Below are positions 28,185-36,575 of a stretch of 50,888 bases of DNA, one piece after another; the first letter of the stretch is position 1, and the number at the start of each line of letters is the position of its first letter. The notes under the pieces were generated by a model. It was not told the DNA's origin and ran no database searches. It was given only the letters and a program-made list of their open reading frames with translations. The stretch is taken from assembly GCA_047517285.1 (NCBI GenBank), contig JAKZTE010000015.1, positions 1-50,888 on the forward strand, given 5' to 3'. The DNA is from UBA57 sp963577725. GTDB taxonomy: Archaea > Thermoproteota > Nitrososphaeria > Nitrososphaerales > UBA57. The position numbers and the translations under genes are program-made.

Positions 28185-29612
28185 TTTATTTTTAATCTCA
28201 GATACAGGAACTCGAATTTGATCCATAGAATCACGATAACGAATAGTAACATCGTTATTTTCAATAGAATCAAAGTCGATTGTGATGCATATAGGAGTGC
28301 CGATTTCATCCTGTCTTCTATACCTTCTTCCAATGGAGCCAGATGAATCATAAAATGATTGAAAATCTAACTTAAGATCATTGAATATTTGTTTTGAGAA
28401 AGAAGGAAGGTCATTTTTATTAGAAAGTGGAAATATAGCAACGTCGAAAGGAGATAATTCAGGTTTAAGAGAAAGAAGTAATCTATCTCCGTCTTTGTGG
28501 TATGATTCTTCTACTATAGAATATAGACTGCGATCTACACCCATCGATATCTCAAACACATGTGGAAGAACTTTTTCATCATTATCAAGAATCTGAAGGT
28601 TTTTGCCACTAATCTTTTGATGTCTACTTAGATCGTAATCTGTACGATTGTTACATGCGACTAATTCCAGCCATCCAACTGAAGTAAGAACTTCAAAATC
28701 AAAAGAATGAGTGGCATAAAATGCGCGATCGTCGTCTGGAAGAATACGGAAACGAGTTTTTTCTAGAGAAAGGCCATTACGAATATAGAATTGCTGGACT
28801 AAACCAAGATAATATGCAATAAATTTATTTGGAAGAACTCCACGATTTACTAATTCATTACAAGGAGCAGTGATAATTTTATCGTCGGAATTATGAATAT
28901 TCAATATACAATCGGAAACTGTGGAGAATTCATCTAAAACATCTACATTATTTGGATTAAAGAATACTTCAATCTCAGCTTGATAGAATTCTCTTAATCG
29001 GAGTATGCTCTGGCGAGGTGATATCTCATTACGGAAGCTTTTACCAAATTGAGCTATGCCGATAGGTAATTTTATTCTCATTGTTTTTGAAAGACGAAGA
29101 AAATCAACAAATATATTTTGACATGTTTCAGGTCGTAAATAAGAAGCATCTCCTTTAGGACCTATTCCAACATCATACATCATATTAAACCTAGAAACGG
29201 AAGACAAAGGATTTTTGCATTTTAAGCATTTAATGTCAAGAGATTTAATTTTTTCATCATATTCAGCGTTAGATAATTTTTCAGATATCATATCGCCAGA
29301 TACATCAGTAATCATCCTATCCGCGCGATATACAGAATTGCATTCACTGCAACGAACTATAGGGTCAGAAAAATTATCAAGATGTCCAGAAGCTACAAAT
29401 ACGTTTTTCGAAAGTATTTGACTGCCATCGATTTCAATCATACTGTCCCTTCGAACGATATTCTTTCTCCATGATTCAATGAATTTGTTCCTGAAATTTA
29501 CGCCCAAAGGACCATAATCCCAAAATCCAGCAGGAGCATCAGAATAAATCTCAGAGCTAGGAAAGAAAAATCCTTTTTCAAGAAATAACTTCTGAATATC
29601 ATCGTAATTCAT
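28161..29612 (-). CDS. glyS: Glycyl-tRNA synthetase, class II alpha2 type
   Basis: About 483 residues. Class II motifs appear as APAGFWDYGPLGV early on, RPETCQNIFVDF then FGKSFRNEISPRQSILRLREFYQAE (motif 2), and ISMGVDRSLYSI (motif 3). The C-terminal anticodon-binding domain begins SPFDVAIFPL. A Cys-rich insertion (CSECNSVY, CLKC) probably binds zinc. The frame extends to a TTG at 29636 but the extension is only Ile/Leu; ATG 29612 is correctly spaced from an ATTAATTAT element. Confidence 0.94.
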   Translation of the reverse strand: MNYDDIQKLFLEKGFFFPSSEIYSDAPAGFWDYGPLGVNFRNKFIESWRKNIVRRDSMIEIDGSQILSKNVFVASGHLDNFSDPIVRCSECNSVYRADRMITDVSGDMISEKLSNAEYDEKIKSLDIKCLKCKNPLSSVSRFNMMYDVGIGPKGDASYLRPETCQNIFVDFLRLSKTMRIKLPIGIAQFGKSFRNEISPRQSILRLREFYQAEIEVFFNPNNVDVLDEFSTVSDCILNIHNSDDKIITAPCNELVNRGVLPNKFIAYYLGLVQQFYIRNGLSLEKTRFRILPDDDRAFYATHSFDFEVLTSVGWLELVACNNRTDYDLSRHQKISGKNLQILDNDEKVLPHVFEISMGVDRSLYSIVEESYHKDGDRLLLSLKPELSPFDVAIFPLSNKNDLPSFSKQIFNDLKLDFQSFYDSSGSIGRRYRRQDEIGTPICITIDFDSIENNDVTIRYRDSMDQIRVPVSEIKNKLREYYNN

Positions 29613-29654
29613 TATCAATATGATAATGATTAACAATAATTAATGTTTACGTTT

Positions 29655-29689
29655 AAAAAAAATTGTAAGTTGCCCCGAAGGGCAACTTA
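29655..29689 (-). terminator. Intrinsic terminator with UUCG tetraloop and T8 tract
   Basis: On the minus strand, arms TAAGTTGCCC and GGGCAACTTA (29689-29666) enclose TTCG. A run of eight T follows, at 29662-29655. It starts six bases after the dehydrogenase stop. This is the best-formed terminator in the window. Confidence 0.85.
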
Positions 29690-29694
29690 GATTA

Positions 29695-31899
29695 TTATGC
29701 GTTTTTAGTTCGTGTGTAAAGTACGCCAGATACTACTACCAAGATTACACCTAATCCAATTGCAACGTATGAAATTGGACTGATGACTTCTTCAGTTACA
29801 GTAACTTCGACTTCCTTGATTACTTCAACTTCTTTCACTACTTCGACTTCAACGATTCTTTCGACTTCGACTTCGAGTATTACTGGTTCTGGAAGAGTGT
29901 CAGGTAGACCGTATGCCATAATAGCACCAGGTTGTGATGAACCCATTCCTCGAATTGCACGTCCGCCAATAACTCTGAATATCTTCATGTCACCGTCGGC
30001 ATCTGCAGCAATTGTAGGTTGAACCACAGAACCAGAACCCATATTGTGTTCGTATATAACTTCTCCGGTGTCTGCGTCAAGGCCTCTTGCCCATCCGTCA
30101 ACAGCGGCAAACCATACTACTCCACCACTGACAATTACTCCGCCTCGGAATCCATAGCCATCCATAAAGTATCTCCACTTTTCTTCGCCAGTGTTGACGT
30201 CGAATGCGACTATACTAGAATTGATTATTGGATCGAAAGGCATGTCTGCATGACCACGATCTTCTTGACATTCTGCATTACAACCAGCTACACTTACTCC
30301 TCGAGTTTCAGCGTTACCGACTGATGCCCATTCAGGCATATTGTATAGACCTGCATAGATCATGTTTCTAGCAGGATCGAATGCAAAGTCAGCTTCCAGA
30401 CAGCCTGTTGTTTGACAGTTCATCCAGAACGGATCTGAGGAAGGATAGTTAGTCCATGGTTTTGTCATGTCTGCGTCACTTAATGGATCATATAATTCAC
30501 AGATTACTGCACAACGTTGAATGAATGTTGATTCCATTGCATGGTATGCATAGCCTGTTGCTGCATCAAGTACATAAATTATACCGTTTTTACAGCCACC
30601 AAGAATGACACGTTTTTCTTCACCGTTAACAACTGTATCGACTAACATGGTATTCCATGAACAGTCAAAGTCCCAAAGGTCTCGTGGAGTTGTCTGATAC
30701 GCCCATTTGAATTCACCGTTTTTAGCGTCAAGAGCAACAAATGCTGCTCCGAATAATCTTGGACCAGGTGCATGAGTAGCGTTTCTATCAGGTCCAGCTT
30801 GTGCTGTGCCATAGTAAATTATACCATTTTCTTTGTCTATAGGCATCTGACCCCAGACATTGCTTATACCTGAGTTAGAACGCATGTCTCCCCAGTCGTT
30901 TCTGAGAATGTCCTGGTTCATTTCACAGGCTTTTACAGCATATGGAGCTTCAGTTACTTTTGGTGAGTATATCCAAATCTTGTCACAGTTATCTACTAAC
31001 CATTGACCCCATTCGGCTTTCTCTTCAACAAATAATGGACCGTCTCTACCAGGACCACAGGTTGTAGGATCACCACAAGGAGGTTGTAAGAAAGTTCTCC
31101 AGACTAATTCGCCAGTAGAATAACTTCTTGCAGAAGCAAAGTGTCTGCCTCCATAAGTTCCTTCAGCATGACCACCGAGTTGATGGTAAATTAAATCCTC
31201 TTCGACCCAAGTAGTTGGAGGATGTGTTCCTCTACTTCTGTATTCGCCACTGTTAGTTGGAAGACCCCAGCCAGCTTCGTTTAATTTGCTTGCAGGATAC
31301 CATCCGTCAGCTGCATTTGTATTTTCAACACATAAGTGAAGAATTTGTTTTGCTACTTCACCAGTCTTTGGATCATTGAATGTGTATTTACATCCAAAGT
31401 CTGTTTGTACTAAGAAGCCATCACTGTAATACATACCATGAGTGTGGGCTGTATCCACAGAGATAGGATAATTTGCTCGTCCTTGATCTTGATCATATTC
31501 AGGATGTTCCCATTGCCAAACAACAGATCCATCTTTTGCATCGTATGCAAGAATTGACTTTCGATTTAGGACATTAAAGACAATACCGTCTACAACCAAT
31601 TGAGGAGCTTGTGAACCTTCTGCGTCACCCCAACTACCTGATCCAAACTGAGTTGTAGAAGGTATAGGTGCGACCCATTTTAATTCAATATATTGTGCTG
31701 TCTCTTTATTGATTTGTGTTTGAGGATTGTGGTTTGTTCCGAATCTATTATGATTAATGAACTCCCAATTTCGCTCTTCACGGCTGAGATTGTTTTGTCC
31801 TTCAGCTGTTCCCACAGGTGCAACAACTACCAAAGTAGATGCTACTAATAAATAACCCAATAGGACGGCAGCTAACGCTAACCAATTTCTTTGGTTCAT
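29695..31899 (-). CDS. Exported, membrane-anchored PQQ-type dehydrogenase
   Basis: A 734-residue protein. A signal peptide at about 5-32 is followed by an eight-bladed propeller like quinoprotein alcohol dehydrogenases: an N-terminal NWEFINHNRFGTNHNPQTQIN segment, tryptophan-docking repeats such as GEFKWAYQTTPRDLWDFD (matching the PHDEWD catalytic region of methanol dehydrogenase) and TGEEKWRYF. Fourteen Cys are present but not the adjacent pair of methanol dehydrogenases. A Val/Glu repeat stalk (about 678-705), one transmembrane helix (about 710-728) and TRTKNA follow. It probably oxidises an alcohol, sugar or aldehyde outside the cell and passes electrons to membrane carriers. G+C is higher than in neighbours. 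TATA ATATAAAAA near 31920-31929 fits the start. Confidence 0.88.
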   Translation of the reverse strand: MNQRNWLALAAVLLGYLLVASTLVVVAPVGTAEGQNNLSREERNWEFINHNRFGTNHNPQTQINKETAQYIELKWVAPIPSTTQFGSGSWGDAEGSQAPQLVVDGIVFNVLNRKSILAYDAKDGSVVWQWEHPEYDQDQGRANYPISVDTAHTHGMYYSDGFLVQTDFGCKYTFNDPKTGEVAKQILHLCVENTNAADGWYPASKLNEAGWGLPTNSGEYRSRGTHPPTTWVEEDLIYHQLGGHAEGTYGGRHFASARSYSTGELVWRTFLQPPCGDPTTCGPGRDGPLFVEEKAEWGQWLVDNCDKIWIYSPKVTEAPYAVKACEMNQDILRNDWGDMRSNSGISNVWGQMPIDKENGIIYYGTAQAGPDRNATHAPGPRLFGAAFVALDAKNGEFKWAYQTTPRDLWDFDCSWNTMLVDTVVNGEEKRVILGGCKNGIIYVLDAATGYAYHAMESTFIQRCAVICELYDPLSDADMTKPWTNYPSSDPFWMNCQTTGCLEADFAFDPARNMIYAGLYNMPEWASVGNAETRGVSVAGCNAECQEDRGHADMPFDPIINSSIVAFDVNTGEEKWRYFMDGYGFRGGVIVSGGVVWFAAVDGWARGLDADTGEVIYEHNMGSGSVVQPTIAADADGDMKIFRVIGGRAIRGMGSSQPGAIMAYGLPDTLPEPVILEVEVERIVEVEVVKEVEVIKEVEVTVTEEVISPISYVAIGLGVILVVVSGVLYTRTKNA
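29790..29880. repeat. Degenerate ACTTC(A/G) repeats coding the dehydrogenase stalk
   Basis: Repeats such as ACTTCGACTTC and ACTTCAACTTC encode Val-Glu-Val units with alternating hydrophobic and acidic or basic residues, probably an extended or coiled stalk that holds the propeller off the membrane through the surface layer. Confidence 0.75.
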
Positions 31900-31936
31900 G
31901 AGTTTTGTCTTTGTTTTTAATATAAAAATGTGGTCT

Positions 31937-31950
31937 TAAATCAGGATTTA
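31937..31950. promoter_or_regulatory. 14-bp palindrome upstream of the dehydrogenase promoter
   Basis: TAAATC-AG-GATTTA, an exact inverted repeat about 38-51 bases before the dehydrogenase ATG and just beyond its TATA element. The position suits an activator. It is short and A+T-rich, so chance is possible. Confidence 0.3.
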
Positions 31951-32081
31951 GTTTATCATAACGGCTGTTATTTATAGAAAATTAAGAACAAATAACAACA
32001 AATCACAAATGATTAATAATAAAAAGATTATAATTAATATACATAGAAAGAGAATTAATACATTTAAATTTAATATAATTT

Positions 32082-32507
32082 ATGAAAAACAATTATTGGT
32101 TGATAAAAGAAGAACCTACAAAATATTCATATAATGATTTAGTAAATGATAAAAAAACAGTATGGGATGGAGTGGGAAATAATTTAGCTTTAAAACATAT
32201 TAGAAAAATTTTGAAAGGAGATGACTTACTATATTATCATACAGGAAAAGAAAAATCAATCATAGGAATTGTAAAAGTAATTAGAGGTTCATATAGTGAT
32301 CCAAACAAAGATGATAAAAAATTTGCAGTATTTGATATAAAACCCGTGAAAAAATTAACTAGGTCTGTAACACTAAAAGAAATTAAATCAAATATATTTT
32401 TTAATGATTTTGATTTAGTACGTATACCCAGATTATCAGTAATGCCTGTAACAAAAGAATATTGGAGCGAGATAATTAAATTATCTAACAAGAAATATTA
32501 TGTCTGA
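32082..32507 (+). CDS. EVE-domain protein
   Basis: A 141-residue EVE/PUA-like protein: WLIKEEPTKYSYNDL at the start, then TVWDGVGNNLALKHIRKILKGDDLLYYHTG and a later VRIPRLSVMPVTKEYWSEI. EVE domains bind modified bases in DNA or RNA and are related to YTH and ASCH folds. The specificity is not readable from sequence. The next gene overlaps its 3' end by eight bases. Confidence 0.9.
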   Translation: MKNNYWLIKEEPTKYSYNDLVNDKKTVWDGVGNNLALKHIRKILKGDDLLYYHTGKEKSIIGIVKVIRGSYSDPNKDDKKFAVFDIKPVKKLTRSVTLKEIKSNIFFNDFDLVRIPRLSVMPVTKEYWSEIIKLSNKKYYV

Positions 32508-32814
32508 CTATATAATGTATTATGCAATAATAGCAGGAATATCCATCATAGCATATTGGATAAATTATTTGAGAAGGTCAAAATTGAACAATACCTACAT
32601 AAAAACTCACATAATTGCGGAGATAACAACAGCTACAATACTGATATATTCTGTATTTACTAAATCAACAGTTTTGATTCCATTGTCATTTGGAATGCTA
32701 TTATATGCGACAATTAATATTGTTGGAGAATATATTGATAAAAAAGAGATCAAGATGGTTGGAATTCTAATAATAAACATAATAATATTGATATTTTTAA
32801 TGAATTTTTTATGA
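32500..32814 (+). CDS. Small integral membrane protein, unknown
   Basis: A 104-residue protein with three or four hydrophobic helices (about 5-22, 38-53, 58-76 and 86-104) and short basic loops. It overlaps the EVE gene, so the two are co-translated. No family recognised. Confidence 0.65.
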   Translation: MSDYIMYYAIIAGISIIAYWINYLRRSKLNNTYIKTHIIAEITTATILIYSVFTKSTVLIPLSFGMLLYATINIVGEYIDKKEIKMVGILIINIIILIFLMNFL

Positions 32815-32912
32815 TTCATGAGTAAATTGAGTAAAAAAAATAAATAAATTAGTCAAATATTTTTGTCGTTATGTTATGTAATGAAATAATTACATTAGTA
32901 AAGTGTCGAGTT

Positions 32913-32969
32913 GAGATAGGGCATCAATGGGATAAATCCCCTTCATCCTATGGTTCTTTGCCCTATTTC
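32913..32969. ncRNA. Stable hairpin element, possible terminator or structured RNA
   Basis: ATAGGGCA (32916-32923) pairs with TGCCCTAT (32959-32966). An inner GGGA-TAAA-TCCC hairpin lies within. The element touches the stop of the DUF35 gene, so on the minus strand it could end the mevalonate operon or stabilise its 3' end. It is too short for a tRNA and has no clear box C/D. Confidence 0.35.
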
Positions 32970-33373
32970 TACGCATTAATTACTTTGAATTTATATCCAT
33001 AATAGATTTGGCCAGAATTCCCATCTGCATGAATTTTTCTGAAAACAGATTTAACGTTTGCATTAATTTTAATATCTTCAACTTCAGAATCTACAAGTTG
33101 TGAAACAATATTAACGCCATTATCGAGTTTAATTAAACCAATAGACATAGGTAATTCATGTTCAAATCCAGGCATGGATTCATACGAAAGAGTGTAAGAA
33201 ATTATTTTTCCAGTATGTGGCATCTCTTTATCTGAAATATCATGAGATTTACATTTCGGGCAAGTATTGAATTTAGGAAAAGATTCATAATTGCAAGAGT
33301 CGCAAATAGAACCAATAATTCTATAATATCTATCTCTTAATCTCCAGTATGAAACGGACAAATCAATTAGCAA
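32969..33373 (-). CDS. DUF35 acyl-CoA-channelling protein (OB fold with zinc ribbon)
   Basis: A 134-residue protein: an N-terminal helix, a zinc ribbon of CDSC and CPKC about 14 residues apart, and an OB-fold with GKIISYTLS, IGLIKLDNGVNIVSQL. In archaea it scaffolds the complex of thiolase and HMG-CoA synthase, passing acetoacetyl-CoA directly between them. Its gene overlaps the thiolase gene by 11 bases, in the order known for that complex. Confidence 0.9.
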   Translation of the reverse strand: MLIDLSVSYWRLRDRYYRIIGSICDSCNYESFPKFNTCPKCKSHDISDKEMPHTGKIISYTLSYESMPGFEHELPMSIGLIKLDNGVNIVSQLVDSEVEDIKINANVKSVFRKIHADGNSGQIYYGYKFKVINA

Positions 33374-34502
33374 CTCCTAAGACATGAACAACAGTATTTG
33401 AATCAATACCAGACATATTATGACATAAGCCAATATTTTTATTTTCAAGATCTGCATGAGAACGATTTTGTAATTGTCTTGTAACTTCAATTATCTGATA
33501 TATGCCAGTAGCAGAAAGGGGATTTCCACGTGCTTTCAATCCACCGGAAGAAGATAAAGTGACTTTTGAATTTAAATCATATCCGCCAGATAGAACATCA
33601 GATGATGCATTACCAGGTTTGGAGAATCCCATTGTTTCTAAAATATTTGCAGTAATCGCGGGAACAACGTCGTGAATTTCCAATAAATCAATGTCTTCCA
33701 ATTTAATTTTTGATTCAGCAAGTGATTTATTCAAACAACTAGTCGTAGAATAAAATTTCAAAAGATCTTCTCTTGAAAAGAAACTAGTTGAAGAATTAGA
33801 TGAAGTAGATGACAATATATTAACATCGTCGAAATTAGAATTATTGGTTTTTGATAATACTAAAGATGCAGAACCATCGCCGATTGGAGAGCAATTAAGC
33901 ATGCGTAAAGGAGAAGATATGGTGGCAGATTTATTAATTGAGTCTAATGAAAATTCACGATTAAACTGTGCATGTTTACAAGTGACTGAATGTCTATGAG
34001 ATAAAACTGAAAACTGTGATAATTCTTCAGAAGTGACGTTATACTTTTCCATATACAATCTAGAGAATAGTGCATAGAGTGAATTCATAGTTATGCCAAA
34101 AAATTGGGTATATTCATAACTTTCGCCTAGAGCAGTAGCTTTGATTGTTTCTGCCGGAGAAAGATCAGTCATTTTTTCAGCCCCAATTATTAAAACAGAT
34201 TCGAGGTCATCTGAATTCAATAATTTATGACCTATATTAACAGCCATCGCACCCGAACAAGATGATGATTCAATCTTAAAGGCAGTAATATCTGACAAGC
34301 CTAATTCTTCAGAAATAATCGTAGAGAGATTCTCTTGACTTGAAGAATATGATGACAGAGTGTTTGCAAAGATAATCATATCGGGCGTAGTATTTGATTC
34401 AGATATTGCCTGTCTTGCAGAATCAATCGCCAAGTCTACTATTGACTTTGACCAATGATCAGTAATTTTTGTAAGTCCGGTTCCAGATATCTTAGTTTGC
34501 AC
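33363..34502 (-). CDS. Acetoacetyl-CoA thiolase of the mevalonate pathway
   Basis: A 379-residue thiolase. The nucleophile Cys is in ESSSCSGAMAVN, the catalytic His in EIHDVVPA and the C-terminal GLCHNMSG block; GGLKARGNPLSATG is the thiolase glycine loop. It condenses two acetyl-CoA. The unfavourable step is pulled by the adjacent HMG-CoA synthase through the DUF35 partner. It starts 20 bases after the synthase stop. Confidence 0.9.
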   Translation of the reverse strand: MQTKISGTGLTKITDHWSKSIVDLAIDSARQAISESNTTPDMIIFANTLSSYSSSQENLSTIISEELGLSDITAFKIESSSCSGAMAVNIGHKLLNSDDLESVLIIGAEKMTDLSPAETIKATALGESYEYTQFFGITMNSLYALFSRLYMEKYNVTSEELSQFSVLSHRHSVTCKHAQFNREFSLDSINKSATISSPLRMLNCSPIGDGSASLVLSKTNNSNFDDVNILSSTSSNSSTSFFSREDLLKFYSTTSCLNKSLAESKIKLEDIDLLEIHDVVPAITANILETMGFSKPGNASSDVLSGGYDLNSKVTLSSSGGLKARGNPLSATGIYQIIEVTRQLQNRSHADLENKNIGLCHNMSGIDSNTVVHVLGVAN

Positions 34503-34522
34503 AACATTTCACCTATATTTGA

Positions 34523-35569
34523 TTATTTTAGAATTCCCCTAAGTTTAGTATAAGTTGCATAATCAATTTCTTTATTATCATTTATTATATCGGCCAATGG
34601 AATATAATTAGGTCCCTTATCCAATATTCCATCTTCAACTAACAGAGAAAATGAATCACTTCCTGCACCTGAACCAAATGAAGCAAGTAGGATTCTGTCG
34701 CCAGGTTTTGCTACATCAAAAGTTGAAACTAATCCCAAAGGAGAACTAGCAGAATATGGATTGCCGATAATAGGATTCAAAAGACCTGGTTGAATTTGTT
34801 CAGTAGTGAAACCAAGACGTTTAGCAACCTGAATAGGAAACTTTGGATTAGGCTGATGAAATACAGCGTATTTAAAATCTGATGGCTTTAGATTAATTTC
34901 AGATAATAATTGTTTAACCGACGATTCAACATGATGGAAGTATGCAGGCTCTCCAGTAAATCTTGAAAGATGTCTAGGAAATGACTCAGTTTGTCTTCTC
35001 CAAAAGTCACTAGTATCAGTTACATATGAAGTACTTGCTTCGATTTTAGCAACACTGCGTTTACTATTATTAGTTAATACAAAAGCTGCCGCAGCACTAC
35101 TTGCTGTATATTCAAGGTTGTCTCCAGGTCTTCCTTGCGCAGTATCAACACCAAGTGCAATACCACTCGAAATCATGCCAGAGCCTACCAAACCAGTTAT
35201 TACTTGCATTGCTTCAGTTCCAGCTTTACAAGCAAATTCAAAATCAGCTGCAAGGGTTTTATGAACTCCTAATGCTTGAGCTACAATAGTACTAGTGGGT
35301 TTAACGGCATAAGGTTTTGATTCAGTTCCTACAAATATTGCGCCAATATCACATAAACCAGACATCGATAAAGCATTCCTTGCAGATTCTACTGCCATAG
35401 TTGTTGTATCTTCGTCAATATTTGCAACACTTTTTGTTTTATTAGGTCCAGATCCACTTCCTTTCCATAATTTGGCAATGTCAGATGTAGGAAGTCGTAA
35501 TTTTGGTACGTATCCTCCATAGCCAGAGATATAGACAGGAGTAGAGCTCTTCATAGCTGGAATAATCAT
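34523..35569 (-). CDS. Hydroxymethylglutaryl-CoA synthase
   Basis: A 348-residue archaeal HMG-CoA synthase. The catalytic Cys is in DFEFACKAGTEAMQ, the His in AVFHQPNPKFP and the Glu in FVGTESKPYAVKPTS. Together with the two genes downstream it begins the mevalonate route to isoprenoid lipids. ATGs at 35569 and 35554 are both possible; TTTTTAAACTT at 35577-35586 slightly favours the second (MKSSTPVYISGYGGYVP). Confidence 0.94.
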   Translation of the reverse strand: MIIPAMKSSTPVYISGYGGYVPKLRLPTSDIAKLWKGSGSGPNKTKSVANIDEDTTTMAVESARNALSMSGLCDIGAIFVGTESKPYAVKPTSTIVAQALGVHKTLAADFEFACKAGTEAMQVITGLVGSGMISSGIALGVDTAQGRPGDNLEYTASSAAAAFVLTNNSKRSVAKIEASTSYVTDTSDFWRRQTESFPRHLSRFTGEPAYFHHVESSVKQLLSEINLKPSDFKYAVFHQPNPKFPIQVAKRLGFTTEQIQPGLLNPIIGNPYSASSPLGLVSTFDVAKPGDRILLASFGSGAGSDSFSLLVEDGILDKGPNYIPLADIINDNKEIDYATYTKLRGILK

Positions 35570-35623
35570 AACTAAAGTTTAAAAAGATACAGAAAATTTA
35601 TCAAATATTAGTAGAATGACGAA

Positions 35624-35803
35624 TTAAATTGATTTAACTTGTTTTACTATGGATGGACGTCTTTTTTTCAATATTCGATATCCGCATATACACTTTATTT
35701 CAGGTAAAGAGGCTAAATCTTCATTTGTAACAGGCGTAGCACAGCGAACACATTCATAAACTACCCCACCGAAACTCTCACTATCTGATTCCAATTTATT
35801 CAA
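35624..35803 (-). CDS. rpoP: DNA-directed RNA polymerase subunit P (Rpb12-like)
   Basis: A 59-residue zinc protein. CVRC and CICGYRI supply the four Cys, followed by the family ending KKRRPSIVKQVKSI. It is a small structural subunit of archaeal RNA polymerase. The start is TTG at 35803, with a TAAATATAC element about 20-28 bases upstream. The N-terminus is about 12 residues longer than in minimal RpoP, so the start is the least certain part. Confidence 0.85.
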   Translation of the reverse strand: MNKLESDSESFGGVVYECVRCATPVTNEDLASLPEIKCICGYRILKKRRPSIVKQVKSI

Positions 35804-35838
35804 TGTTATTTGTAGATGCTAGTATATTTACTTTTTTG

Positions 35839-36570
35839 CTAATTAGGTTTTTCTTTTATTCCATAAATCAGAAGATGAAATATTGATAAAAGAAAACGAA
35901 GAATTTCAAATGATGAGAGTTTAGTTTTTCCCATACTGCGCTCTTGGAATATGAAAGGAATTTCCTTGATTTTTAGTTTTTTCTTATGGAATAAATATAT
36001 TGATTCAATAAGATAGGAGAATCCATTAGACTTTACGTCGTATTTTATCAAGAGTTCAATAGTATTAGAATTGAATGCACGGTATCCAGTAGTGTTATCG
36101 TGTAACTTTGAGCCCAGAAATACACGAACCAACATATTTGCAATAAAACTAATAATTTTACGATGAATTGGCCAAGAACTAACTCCTCCTTTATCGACAT
36201 AGCGAGATGCGATAGTCACGTCATAGCCTTCAGCAATAGAATCCACAAGATTTATAGTTATTTCAGGAGGATGTGATAGATCAGAATCCATCTGAATAAT
36301 ACATTCAGAATTATTATTTTTGCACCAATCATAACCTGCTTGGTAAGCGGAACCCAATCCAAGTTTTTCCGGTCGTGTAATTAGAAATATAGTTTGTTCG
36401 AATGAATCAAGTTTTTTTACTACCGAGGAGGTTCCATCAGGACTATTATCATCGACAACAATAATTTTTAAATCATGTACAGAATTCTTGAATATTTCAG
36501 TTAATTTATTAGTTAGGATTACAATGTTTTCTTTTTCATTATAGGTTGGGATTATGATTGAAACATTCAT
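35839..36570 (-). CDS. Family 2 glycosyltransferase, dolichol-phosphate mannosyltransferase type
   Basis: About 243 residues. The GT-A fold starts MNVSIIIPTYNEKENI; the nucleotide-binding DDNSPDGTS and the metal-binding DSDLSHPPE follow, then the GYRAFN block typical of DPM1-like enzymes. It has no clear C-terminal membrane helices. It probably moves a sugar from a nucleotide to a polyprenyl phosphate for surface glycans. It follows the aminotransferase gene closely; a TTG at 36579 would overlap it, but ATG 36570 begins the conserved motif. Confidence 0.88.
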   Translation of the reverse strand: MNVSIIIPTYNEKENIVILTNKLTEIFKNSVHDLKIIVVDDNSPDGTSSVVKKLDSFEQTIFLITRPEKLGLGSAYQAGYDWCKNNNSECIIQMDSDLSHPPEITINLVDSIAEGYDVTIASRYVDKGGVSSWPIHRKIISFIANMLVRVFLGSKLHDNTTGYRAFNSNTIELLIKYDVKSNGFSYLIESIYLFHKKKLKIKEIPFIFQERSMGKTKLSSFEILRFLLSIFHLLIYGIKEKPN

Positions 36571-36575
36571 AATAA

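Noticed and set aside
32916..32966. tRNA gene
   Set aside because: A 7-8 bp closing stem is present, but only about 35 bases lie between the arms and there is no T-arm or anticodon arm.
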